This document shows positions 33,852 to 44,450 of a DNA stretch of 64,000 bases, one piece after another. Below the pieces are notes generated by a model. The model saw only the letters and a program-made list of their open reading frames with translations, made no database searches and had not been told where the DNA came from. The DNA is from Todiramphus chloris collaris (lineage: Eukaryota > Chordata > Aves > Coraciiformes > Alcedinidae). The position numbers were made by a program, and so were the translations under genes. The first letter of the stretch is position 1, and every line of letters begins with the position of its first letter. The stretch is taken from the NCBI GenBank assembly GCA_025345505.1, contig JANVCC010000020.1, positions 54,550,772 through 54,614,771 on the forward strand, in the 5' to 3' direction.

Positions 33852-35990
33852 AATCACAGAATCACAGAATTACTGAGGCTGGAAAAGACCTTTGAGATCA
33901 CCAATCCAGCCTATGACCCAACACTACCACATCGGCTAGACCATGGCACTAAGTGCCACATCCAGCCTTTCTTTAAATACATACAGGGACAGTGATTCCA
34001 CCACTTCCCTGGGCAGTTCATTCCAATGTCTGATCACCCTCTCTGTCAGGAAGTGCTTCCTGATATACAACCTAAACCTCCTCTGGTGCAGCTTCAGGCC
34101 ATGCCTTCTCATCCTGTCACTAGTTGCCTGGGAGAAGAGCCCAACCCCCACGTTATTACAACCTCCCTTCAGGTAGGTCCCCCCTGAGTCTCCTCTTCTC
34201 CAGGCTAAACAACACCAGCTCCCTCAGCCTCTCCTCATAAGACTTTCCTTCTAGTTCCTTCATCAGCCTCATTGCTCTCCTCTGGACCCACTTCATCACC
34301 TCCATATCCTTCTTGAAGCGTGGGGCCCAGAACTGTGCACAGTACTCAAGGTGAGGCCTCACCAGTGCTGACTACAGGGGGAGAATCACATCCTTACTCT
34401 TGCTGGTCACACTATTCCTGATACAAGCCAGGATGCCATTGTCCTTCAGGGCCACCTGAGCACACTACTGCCTCATGTTCAACTGATTGTCAACCAGCAC
34501 TCACAAGTCTTTCTCCACCGTGCCACTCTCCAGCCACTCCTCCCCCAGTCTGTAGCATTGCATGAGGTTATTGTGGCCAAAGTGCAGGACCCTGCACTTG
34601 GTCCTCTTGAGATTCATACCATTGGCCTCGGCCCATCAACCCAGCCTGTCCAGGTCCCTCTGCAGCATCCTCCTACCCTCCAGCAGATTGACACTCCCTC
34701 CCAATTTGGTGTCATCTGCAAATTTGCTGAGGGTAGACTCAATCCCCACATTCAGGTCATCAATAAAGATGTTGAACAGGACTAGGCCCAGTACTGATCC
34801 CTGGGGTACACCACTGGTCACCAGATGCCAACTGGATGCAGCACCATTCACCACCACTCTCTGGGCCCAGCCATCCAACCATTTTTTAACCCAGAGAAGG
34901 GTGCACCTGTCCAAGCCGTGGACTGACAGCTTTTCCAGGAGGATGCTGTGGGAGACTGTGTTAAAGGCTTTGCTGAAGCTGAGGTAAACATCCACAGCCT
35001 TCCCCTCATCCACTAGGAGGGTCACCCAGTCACTGAAGGATATGAGATTGTTCAGACAGGACCTTCCTTTCCTAAACCCATGTTGGCTAAGCCTGATCAC
35101 TTGGTTGTCTTCTATATGTTGTGTGATGGCACTCAGGATGAACCTCTCCATAACCCTGACAGGCACTGAGGTCAGGCTTACAGGCCTACAGCTCCTTGGA
35201 TACTCCTGCCGGCCTTTCTTGTGGATGGGAGTCAAACTGGACAACCTCCAGTCATCTGGGACCTCCCCGGTTAGCCAGGACTGGTGATAAATGGCAGCTT
35301 AGCCAGTTCTTCCACCAGCTCCCTCAGCACCCTAGGGTGAATCCTGTCCGGACCCATGGACTTGTTGGGATCTGAGTGGCACAGCAGGCCACTAACTACT
35401 TCCTCCTGGATTACAGGATGGGTACTCTGCTCCCCATCCCTGCCTACCAACTCAGAAGCCCAGTTGTCCTGAAGATATCTAGTCTTTCTGTTAAAGAATG
35501 AGGCGAAGAGGGTGGTAAGCAACTCAGCCTTTTCCTTATCTTCCATTACTATGTTCCACCTCTCATCCAATAAGAAGTGGAGGTTTTCCCTGACTCTCCT
35601 TTTGTTATTAATGTATTTATAAAAGCATTTTTTATTATCCTTAACAGAGATGGTCAGATTAAGTTCTAACTGAGCTTTTGCATGTCTAATTCTCTTTCTA
35701 CATGACCTTACAATATCCTTAAATGCTTCCTGATTCACTTGACCCTTTTTCAAAAGCTGATACACTTTTTATTTCTGAGTTCCTGTAGAAGCTCCCTGCT
35801 CAACCAGCCTGGTCTTGTTCCCTGACAGCTCATTTTCCAGTACATAGGGACAGCCTGCTCCTGAGCCTTCATAACTTCATTCTTAAAGTAAGCCCAACCT
35901 TCCTGGGCCCCTTTGTTTTTTGAGGACTGCTTCCCAAGGGACTCTCTGAATCAGCATCCTGAATAGACCAAAGTCAGCCCTCCAAAAGTC
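33852..35990 (-). mobile_element. CR1-B: ~2.1-kb CR1 LINE inserted into CR1-C
   Basis: The 3' end on the plus strand is AATCACAGAATCACAGAATT, the CR1 terminal octamer repeat, starting at 33852. The 5' end at 35990 lies in the ORF2 region between endonuclease and RT. It is flanked by TAAG on both sides within CR1-C sequence. 5' truncation, terminal repeat and short target duplication are all as expected for target-primed reverse transcription. It must be younger than CR1-C. Confidence 0.9.
33936..35765 (-). pseudogene. CR1-B ORF2 remnant (RT with intact FADD motif)
   Basis: The linker (35271-35765) is followed by a 202-codon RT block (34636-35244): [55 protein letters not shown] and [11 protein letters not shown], so the palm motif FADD is preserved. 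The C-terminal parts are at 34156-34362 ([25 protein letters not shown]) and 33936-34151 ([23 protein letters not shown]). Frames change between linker, RT and tail, and in-frame stops occur between 34362 and 34636. In the first catalytic block YLDF reads YLSF, so that Asp is lost. Confidence 0.9.
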
Positions 35991-36905
35991 TAAGACTTGT
36001 TCTCTAGACCCTTCACCAGCTTTTTTGCCCTTCTTTGGACATTCTCTAGAACCTCAATGTCCTTCTTGTAGTGAGGGGCCCAAAACTGAACGTAATATTC
36101 AACCTGTGGACTCACCAGTGCTGAATACAGGGAAATGATCACTTCCCTAGTCCTATTTGCCTTCTTGGATGCCTGGTTGCACTTCTTGTTCATATTCAGC
36201 TGGCTGTCAACCAGTACCCCAAGGTCCTTTTCTGCTGGACAGCTTTTCAGCCACTCTTCCCAAAACCTGTAGCATTGCAGGGGGTTGTTGTGACCCAAGT
36301 GCAGGATCCAGCACTTGGCCTTTTCCAGCCTCATCCCACTGGCATCATCTCATTGATCCATCCTGCCCAGATCCCTCTGTAGAGCCTTTCTACTCTCAAG
36401 CAGATCAACACTCATGCCCAACTTGGTGTTGTCTGAAAACTTACTGGGAGGTGTTCTCAATATGCTCGTCCAGACCACTAATAAAGATATTCAATAGAAC
36501 TGGCCCCAGTACTGAGCCCTGGGGTACACCACTTGTGACCAGCCACCAAATGGATTTATCTCCATTCACCACAACTCTTTGGGCCTGGCCATTCAGACAG
36601 TTTTTTACCCTGCAAAGAGTGCACCCATCCAGGCAACGAGCAGACAGTTTCTCCAGCAGAATGCAGTGGGAAATGATGTAAAAGGCTTTATTGAAGTCCA
36701 GATAGACAATGTCCACAGCCTTTCCTTCATCCACTAAGGGGATGTCATATGATTGCGATATAATGACCTTGTCATAGAAGATCAGATTAGTCAAGAAGGA
36801 TATGAATTTCACAAACCTGTGATGAACAGGCCTGATCACTTGGTTGGCCTGTATATGCTGTGTTGTGGCATTCAAGATGATCTGCTCCATAAACTTCTCT
36901 CCCTT
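35991..36905 (-). pseudogene. CR1-C ORF2 remnant (reverse transcriptase)
   Basis: The 36441-36923 frame holds RT blocks: [30 protein letters not shown] (first catalytic Asp region), then [18 protein letters not shown]. The palm motif after this reads FSDNTK (about 36426-36443) in place of FADDTK, so the second Asp is Asn. 35990-36334 in another frame gives the C-terminal region ([43 protein letters not shown]). The protein would continue in the piece at 33706-33851. Frameshifts and active-site loss make it inactive. Confidence 0.88.
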
Positions 36906-36909
36906 GATA

Positions 36910-37024
36910 CTAAGATCTAACATGAGCTCTGCCCATAGGAATAACGGGCTAAACTAAGAGCATTGCAACATCTGAATTTTACTGCTCCATTAGAAGGAAA
37001 AGTATGTATTGATGTCAATTGCTC
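36910..37024 (+). repeat. Direct repeat R1 (~115 bp)
   Basis: It starts CTAAGATCTAACAT and ends GATGTCAATTGCTC. It matches R2 at 37956-38067 with roughly 80% identity by eye, including TTTACTGCTCCAT and TGTCAATTGCTC. R1 begins exactly where CR1-C similarity ends. No TG...CA ends typical of an LTR are evident. The family is unknown to me. Confidence 0.8.
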
Positions 37025-37929
37025 CTATGCTTTCCCTGGTATAATTCTATTAAGTTTTCAGAGTTGCAACAGGGACAAATTTGGCTCTTTGTGCTTAAAT
37101 ATTTTTTTGTATTTGATACTCATGGCTCTGTTTATATCCAAAGCAATATGTCTCTTATTACAAACATAGTTCTTTGTAATGACATAAACCCTGAATGCAT
37201 AGGACACTTAGCCCATAAAAATAAGCAAGGTCTGATGCAGTTTCCATTGAAAACTTCTACAAAACTCCCATAATTTCTCATGGGAACAGAATTAGGCCCC
37301 AGATTTTCTGCCCTTAGAGGGGAGAGTTGTATTAAGAGTTAGTGGTAATATCCTCATAGTGATGAGTCACTCATTTTCAGTACACAACATTTTATGAAGC
37401 AGAGAATCACTTTCCCTAAGCAATTACAATTTTGAGACAGAATCTCAGGCAAGTTCCTTTGTTTCACAGCCCACTTTTGTGTGGTGCTACAGCCAATCTT
37501 AACATGCCTGCCTAGTTATTTGCTAGGGTAAATAATTTGTAAAATGGAATTTCTGTGATAAGAAGAGATCTCAGCTAGTTATTAACGTGTGAGTTAAGAT
37601 TTCAATGAGTGAGAGTTTCCCTTAAACTTCTCACCACATTTCTTCAGATTCTTGATCAGGGGACTGTCAAGACGAACAAAAACATTTACCTCTGAAGAGT
37701 ATTAACCCTACTGAAAGGAATCCCCTTTAACCCTTGTCCAGTATTGAGTGTGAACAACAGAAGTTTATTGCACATGTAATAACATGAGCAAGTGCAACTA
37801 CTACAGAAATCTTTAAAAACCTACATCTGTTACCTCAGCACTGGCAGAAATTTAGACATTCCTTCTACCACATTTTGGGAAATATTTGCAGATCTCTAGC
37901 AAGATCCTCACATCTCTCCAGCCAGACTG
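37025..37929. other. Unique sequence between the direct repeats
   Basis: About 0.9 kb of AT-rich DNA without coding motifs, tRNA-like sequence or a known repeat family. If R1 and R2 are the ends of one inserted element, this would be its interior. Confidence 0.45.
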
Positions 37930-38067
37930 CTAAGATCTAATATGAGACGTATTATCTAAGATCTAATATTCTTGCTCACAGGAACAATGGGCTGTACTAA
38001 GTGAAATGTGACAACTGAAATTTACTGCTCCATCAGAGGGAAAAATATGCATTGGTGTCAATTGCTC
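37930..38067 (+). repeat. Direct repeat R2 with internal duplication of its start
   Basis: The R2 body at 37956-38067 matches R1. Directly upstream, 37930-37944 repeats the first 14 bases (CTAAGATCTAATAT) once more, so the start of the unit is present twice. Confidence 0.8.
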
Positions 38068-38560
38068 AGCTTTGGTCAGTAAAACAGGAAGATTTAGTTA
38101 TTTGGGATGAAGCCTCCGTGCCACACCTCTGTATTAAGACAAAGAAAAGATGTACAAGTGGACAGGGCATCAAACAGCATTTGATAGGCTAGGCCAGGGG
38201 GGTGGCTGTGTTCTTCTTTTCAACTCAGAAACATTTTACAGTACTTAAGCAAACCATTACCTTGGTAACTTGCTCTCTCTAGTGGACACTATGTAGAATA
38301 ACCTAAGCCTTAAATAGTATGTACAGGTTTCCAATGTTTCTAAAGGAGATGCACTTTCAGAAAAGGAAGACAAACTAGAAGATTTAAACGGAGATCATTA
38401 AGCACTTGAGCTGCCACTCAAAACTCTGTCAACTCACCAACATGATGAGGAGCATGTAGGAAACGGGCCTGAAGTATCCAACTTTCCTCTAACAAATCTC
38501 CTTTGAGCTTCTAACTGAACTCCCTGCTTTCATTCTCAATGTGTTTAAAGCATCCTTGAG
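38068..38560. other. Unique sequence; nothing recognised
   Basis: Unique DNA between R2 and the degraded 3' side of CR1-D. No family or motif is recognised. Confidence 0.45.
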
Positions 38561-40442
38561 GCACACTGTTAATGCGCATAATAACTTTAGATTGGGGAGA
38601 CATATGATTCAAACTGTGAGGATCACAGTTCTGGTTAGCTTTTACATCACAGTTTTCTTGGTGCATCATGGCTTCAGGCTCCCCCTGTTTGTTGCTCATA
38701 CTGCGTGCACTGTTACAGATGGACTTCAGATGAGTTAATGATACCAATATCTTTTTGTGAGTGTGTGCACCATTTCCTTCCAAACCCATCTTGGGTGCTT
38801 CCATGATTTCTAAATTTCTAGTCTTTGTCTTCAACAAAATGGCAGAGCAAGAGTCTACACTAGTCAACCAGCCTTTTAGCCTTGGCATGCTTCCCTTGGG
38901 CTTATTCCTAGTTGGTCCAGTTATCCCCCCTTCCCCCTTCATATATACTTTAAAGCCCAATCAATCAGGCCTGCAATCTCCTGTGCAGAGATTCTCATCC
39001 CCCTTTTTGAAAGGTGCCCCCCTCCTGAGATGCCAGCAAGTCTGGTGCTGTATAAGCCATCCCATTGTCAAAGAACCCAAAATTGTTATGGTGACACCAG
39101 TTATGAAGCCATATGTATGCATCTGTCAATTATTGTGTCTTTACCTGAAACTGGAAGAAGAGAAGAGAATATAACTTGCGCTCCAGATCCTCCCACCATC
39201 TGTCCCAGGGCTTTAAAGTCTCTCTTCATCCTTCTCAAACTACTGTTTTCAACTTGATCTCCTCCTACATGGAAAATTAGTAAAGGGTAGTAGTCTGAGG
39301 ACCTCACCAAACTGGGAAGTTTCCTAGTGATGTCCTTAATCTGGGCTGCAGGGAGACAACACACTTCCCCCTGGGAAGGGTCAACCTGACATATTGGACC
39401 CTCTGTTCCCCTCAGAAGTGAGTCCCCCAGGACTACAACCCTTCTTTTTTTCTTAGTGGATGATGTTATGATTTGAGCAGTTGACCTTTTTGACTTTGGG
39501 CATACCTCTGGTGTAGGTAGTTCAACACCAACATCCTCATTTCACTGGTCCCTTTCAACTAGAGCCTCATATCTGTTCTGGAGTGATATCTGGTCTTTCC
39601 CAGACAAAGCCACATGCCAGCTGGTTAGTGGCACCTGGGAGGGTGAGGTGGGCAAGGTTGGAGGTCCTCTGCTGCCTCGTCCTTGAAGTATCCTCCACTC
39701 ACTCCCCTCATCTTGGTTACTGCCTCTGGTCTTATGTGGGCAGGATGCAGGGGCCCCCTGTTCCTGGGTGCTACCAGAGGGGTGCCCCTGTTTCTGTTTC
39801 AGGGGGGTCAGAGCCTGGCTCCACCAGTCAATCTCCTGCTCAGCCTCCCTGATACTCCTCAACCTATCAACTGTCTCTTGCAGTTCTACAATGCGGCAGA
39901 GAAGATCCTCTGTCTGCTCGAAGCACACACAGCAGTTCTCATAATCTCCCCTTGCTGCCAGGGAGAGGCTCTGGCATTCCCTGCAGCCTGTGGCCTGAGC
40001 TGCTACATGTTTGTGACGTAACTCCATCTGGGTTCCCACGTCCACTCTGGGAACTGTTGAATGGATAACCTTCTGGGTGGAGACCATGGCTGATCTCCTG
40101 TGCACCAAGTTGGCTGCATTCCAGCGAATGAGACAGCTCACAGAGCCACAGTGCCCGCCAGTGCCTCACCATTCATGGTAATGGTATCCCCCTCGTCTGT
40201 GCAGTTTGGCACACAGGAGCTGGTCACTCTGACTAGTGAGCTTACCTTATGAACCAGTAGAGGCCCAGCATGCTGCCTAATGAGATGCAAGCAGCAGCAG
40301 CACAACTCGGGCACACTCTGTGTGGGTAGCGACTAGTCCCGGAGGCTTCTTGTAGCCTATTAACAGTGGGTGGTGCTGGCTCCTCCCAGGAACTTCTCAG
40401 CAGCCCACCCACCAACTGACAGACCCCCAGCACAGGCTAGAG
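38560..40442 (-). mobile_element. CR1-D: 5' part of a CR1 LINE (5' UTR, ORF1, start of ORF2)
   Basis: Reading the minus strand downward: a GC-rich 5' UTR-like region (40442-40090), ORF1 (40087 to about 39000), then the first ~40 codons of ORF2 endonuclease (LKSICNSARSMSNKQGEPEA at about 38640-38710), after which similarity fades near 38560. The RT and 3' end are missing. Most genomic CR1 copies lack the 5' end; this one lacks the 3' end, so it is a fragment of a once near-complete element that was cut later. Confidence 0.85.
39101..40087 (-). pseudogene. CR1-D ORF1 remnant: zinc-finger-like region + SGNH esterase-like domain
   Basis: The likely ATG is at 40087-40085 (MVSTQK); an in-frame extension to 40141 starts only with GTG. 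N-terminal region: C-x2-C (CRECQ) and C-x-C (CCVCF) pairs, then a short coiled coil rich in E/L/R (about residues 60-85). After the linker, a TGA at 39544-39542 breaks the frame. The same frame continues without another stop through RVVVLGDSLLRG (about 39414-39449), the nucleophile motif of SGNH/GDSL esterases, and YPLLIFHVGGD plus IFSSLLPVSGKD (about 39130-39300). Esterase and PHD-like domains are known for ORF1 of CR1 elements. One nonsense change separates the two halves; decay is stronger below 39101. Confidence 0.85.
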
Positions 40443-43296
40443 TCTTTTCTTGTCTACAGAAAGCCCCCAAAAAGAGCTTTTCATCAGCCTTTTTGCTGTA
40501 GCTCCCTTCTCCAGTGCAGACTTACCTGCCCTGAAGCTGGTATCCTCAGCAATGAATTTGGTCTCCTCATACATGGTATGTTACAATATAGAATAGAATC
40601 TACTCGAAGTCCCAGACGAGCAAAACTCATGCACCTAGAAATTCAATTGCTATGGGCTCTGCAAAAAATATCCACTTCTTTTTTTTTGGAAAGATAAATG
40701 TAATTATTACAACTGAACATAGTCTTATCAGACAGGCTTTCTGCACTGAAGTATCTGCTTCCTCTTGCACTTCTGTTCTTACAAACTTCAGATTGCCCAG
40801 CAGCACTGTAAATCCACTTCTAACACTCCCCAAGAAAGGGCTGTGGACCTTTGGATTATGGTCTACGAGAACCAGAGAAGAAGACTTTTAAAATGCAAAG
40901 AGGAAATAAAAGTTATAGATGAGCATCTACAGCAAGTGGAAAATACATGTATATTAAACAATGATTCACTGCATAATGACAATGGAAAAGACAGTGCCAA
41001 GGCTTTGGTTTTAAATAGAATATTTTCATTCCATATAATTTTTTCAATCCAGCTATTGAAGTTACAAGGCACTACCTCAGTCTATTGTTTATAACTCTAT
41101 AATAGTATTTTGCAAAAATTACTGCTCAGGCTTAACATTTCTGGTGGTGGAATAGACAATACAGTGATGTTATGAATGCAAAGTTAGTAAACTATAATCT
41201 GTCATTTGGCTTTAAAAAAGTGTATTTCTTCAGACAATAGGCATCATGAATATAAGTGCAAATGGACCATGAATGTCTTCAATTATTCTTACTTAGATTC
41301 ATTTTCCTATGAATTTTCATTTCATTCCAACCACAATCTCTTTACCATAAAAGGCAGCCCTGTCTTGTGGCAACATGTCTACTTAATATAATGAAGAAAC
41401 ACCTACAGTCATTAAAACCAGCATTTCCATGATACAAATTTCTTTCATAGAAGGTACAGGCTTGTGTTTGAGGCTATATTCTGGAGTTTGAAATACTGTC
41501 GCTTCTTTTCTAGCATCAGATTGTTACTATCAACCACAGCAACTACACAGAAACTACATTAAAAGCCTCTTTTTACCTTGAACACTAAACCCAGGTAACC
41601 TGTGGCAAATAAGAATATGATTGTCCTAGTGCTAGACCCTTAGCTCATCTCCCCATCACCCTTCACCTCTTGCCTTAACAGCATGGAAATGAGCTGGTAT
41701 TACCAAAACAACCCATGTTGCCTCACCCAAGGCCTGAGAGATTCCAGGTCCAGATTTTCAGTTCAGGAAGATTATCAGGGGGACAACAGAGGCCCTAATT
41801 GCATTAGTACTAATAAAGATGCTTAGCTTGAGCTGTCCAACTCAAGTCCACAGCCTTGGACATGGCAAGCAGCTGGTCCAAGGTTTCCCAGCCAGAATCC
41901 TTGTGCTCCATATGGCTCATGCTGTCTTTTGAGTTGTAAACTGCCTATCTGCAATGGGATTCCCATGCTGCTTGTGACACTCTGAAACCTTCCTTCTGGA
42001 TGTAAAGGTCTCAGCTGTGTTCATGACCCCTTGTGAGAGTAAGCAAATGTATCCTAATTCTCCAAGAGGTTCCAAAAGACTCCTGTCATGTCCTCTGTTG
42101 GGAACCACTAATTTAAACCCTACACAAAGCCCCAGGGTCATAGGGTACTCTGCCACAATTCATTTATGTTTCTTCTCCCTCACCCGTTTGCCTCCTAGTA
42201 CACCATCAAGTTTTAATCATATGTTTTCCTAAACTTTGTGGCACGCAGTTGATCAACTTCAGTTCACTTCCCAAGGTGATCCTGTTCACCTATGGAGACT
42301 TCTGCTCCTCTCTCCTGCCATTCTACTGATGTAAGCTAGCAGAATAGGCAAAAGGCAAGGAGATAATCAGGCAGACGATGTGGTCTGAATACAAGTCTGG
42401 TTATCTCTTTATGCATTCTCTCCTCAGATTGTATGACCTGCATTTCAGGCACCCTTGGGCTTGGGATTTACATTCTTAATATTGTGGGCTTGTGACGCCG
42501 TCCTCTTGTTGGTTAATTGGTATCAGAGAGCAAGTGTTTTTCCTTCCACTGAAATAAATCTTTCCTAAAGCTGCAGTTGCTCCTTCTTTTGTTCCATCCT
42601 CATTTGAAATGAGTTCTGCAAAGCTTCCACACCATGCTAAATAATCTTCAACTCTCACTTTTTAAAATCTGTTGGTTTATGCCTTAACGGCTTTGATGGG
42701 CTTTGCTATTCAGTCATGTTACTTAAACCACTTTCCTCGTATTCCTAAAAACTCTGTGTTTTCATTCATCCTTACCCCAGTGGACTCTTTGAAGCTGAAG
42801 GGATTTATTTATTATCCAGAATACTTTTCCCTCCTGATTTTGGAAACATAACTTTTCAAAAGACAGTGTGACACAGTTCAGGGTATTTTCTTGGTCTAGA
42901 ATATTGAGCCCAAAATAAACACATTTTGTGTTCTGATTTGCTGAAAAATCCATCTGTACCTCACAGAGAATCATTTTTCCAGTGGATCTGTGTCAGCTCC
43001 AAACAATAGAAATGTTGCACTCATCATAAGCTTAATGTGATCTGAAATAACATTCTGTTTGAATTCAGTTGTTAGTAGTGTCAATAAAAGCTAATCAGTA
43101 GCAATGGTGAATTCCTGGAAGATTACTGTATATGAGCTGTAGTTCTCTGTCTTCAATATGCATTGCAATTTTAAATTAAACTAATTTGGACACACATAAG
43201 AAATATCAGTCTGGGTAACGCTGTGTAAACAGACTGAAGTATCACAGAGGAGGATCAGGAACAAGTAAGTCTGTGTGACTTTGTTCTTAAATCAAT

Positions 43297-43364
43297 GTTG
43301 ACATTTTGGAGCAACATGTTGACATGTTGACATTGTAGGAGCAATCAATGATGCTCCTACAATG
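43297..43364. repeat. Local direct and inverted repeat (13-bp perfect hairpin)
   Basis: CATTGTAGGAGCA (43331-43343) pairs perfectly with TGCTCCTACAATG (43352-43364) across an 8-base loop ATCAATGA. Directly upstream, GTTGACATT-type units start at 43297, 43318 and 43326, so the same short sequence occurs as direct copies and as one inverted copy. This looks like a replication slippage/template-switch product and not a gene. Confidence 0.85.
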
Positions 43365-44294
43365 ATAACATAACTTTCACCTTTTTCTTCATGTGTTGTC
43401 CTTATTGTGCAACCATGGAAATATTGAAAGTGTAATCATAATTTTGTCAGTCATTTATTTTAATGTTGTTCTCCAAATATTTGAAAATATCTAAAAAACA
43501 AGAGCAGAATTTCTCAAGCTCATCTATCAGTCAGAAGCAGTCAGCTCTCTTTCCAAACCATGCACAGCTTCTTTGAAAACTGGAAAGATGTCCATGTATT
43601 TGAAACATCACCAGTTGTTTCCAGGCCAGACAGCTGACGTGCCCAGATTCCTCCATTCTCTACTAGAAAAATAAAAAAATACAAACAGAATCAGGAGACA
43701 AAGTTGGTTTGTTTTCTCTTATATTTTTGCACTGATTTCATAAAGAGACAGTGTCAGTGAAACTCTTCAGCCCAGAACAGTTTTTATCATGACGAAAGCT
43801 GTGATTTTTCTAACAACTGAAGCTGTGATCCCAAAAGACATGGACCTTGAGTCAACCTGAAGCCAGAGATTTTGGTTCATCTGACTTCTATGGGAAAGGA
43901 ACTGAAGCCACACTGAGCCCAGATTTCTGGGCTGATACAGAACAGCTTTTACGTTATTAGAGTCCAGATGGAAGCTCATTGTATATCAGGACACAATGGG
44001 CTTTTACTTCTTCAAAGCAGTCAGTCATGCACGCAAGCCTGGCTGGAGACCTTTGCTTTCCGTGACCTAAGCAGAACAGGACAGTATTTAATGGGACTGT
44101 GACTCTTTTGTTGTTATGAAATAGCCTCTGCCGAGCCTTGACTTTCCCTGCAGTCATGGTCTCTCTCCTGCAGGACTTACATACTCGAAGCTGCAGGCTG
44201 ACATACCAGTTTTAAGGGTGTGATCAAATATAGAGGAAGGAGCCAAAGTTCATATCTGCACTGGGTAGCCTGTTCTTAACCCACTTAAATATAT

Positions 44295-44450
44295 CAAGGT
44301 CATCTTCTTAGTTTAAAATTGAGAATAATAACAGCTATTTTAGTATCCCACAAGTGGGGATGGAGGTGGACAACAACTACCAGGATTAGTTGATGCTTGC
44401 AAAGCGCTCTTAAGGTTGTAAAGAATTTGCAGTGCTATTTTGTAACATTG
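44295..44450 (+). repeat. Possible ancient MIR-like SINE fragment
   Basis: TAGTTTAAAATTGAGAATAATAACAGC resembles the CATCTGTAAAATGGGGATAATAATAG core. Downstream TTGATGCTTGCAAAGCGCTCTTA resembles the TGTAAAGCGCTTAGAA part of MIR-like SINEs in the right order. Diverged; call by eye. Confidence 0.4.

Larger units (their letters stand above)
32475..36909 (-). mobile_element. CR1-C: CR1 LINE split into three parts by two later CR1 insertions
   Basis: Reading the minus strand downward, CR1-C runs 36909-35991, is interrupted by CR1-B (35990-33852), resumes 33851-33706, is interrupted by CR1-A (33705-32724), and finishes 32723-32475. Removing the inserts rejoins it neatly: CTTCATAAG + ACTTGTTCTC gives the CR1 reading, and CCTCTTGTC + AATTGCTTGTTACT gives the expected order at the other site. 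At the B site TAAG stands on both sides (33848-33851 and 35991-35994), a 4-bp target duplication. CR1-C begins in RT (5' truncated or cut) and its 3' terminal repeat is eroded. Confidence 0.88.

Noticed and set aside
36910-38067. R1/R2 as LTRs of a second retrovirus
   Set aside because: No TG...CA ends, polypurine tract, primer-binding site, TATA/AATAAA layout or coding motifs between them.
39583-40021. Plus-strand frames of 89-112 codons
   Set aside because: Antisense shadows of CR1-D ORF1.
40765-41094. 110-codon frame with a helix-prone E/K/Q-rich stretch (plus)
   Set aside because: No ATG near the start, no recognised domain, no clear splice signals. Length is within chance. A cross-species conservation test would decide.
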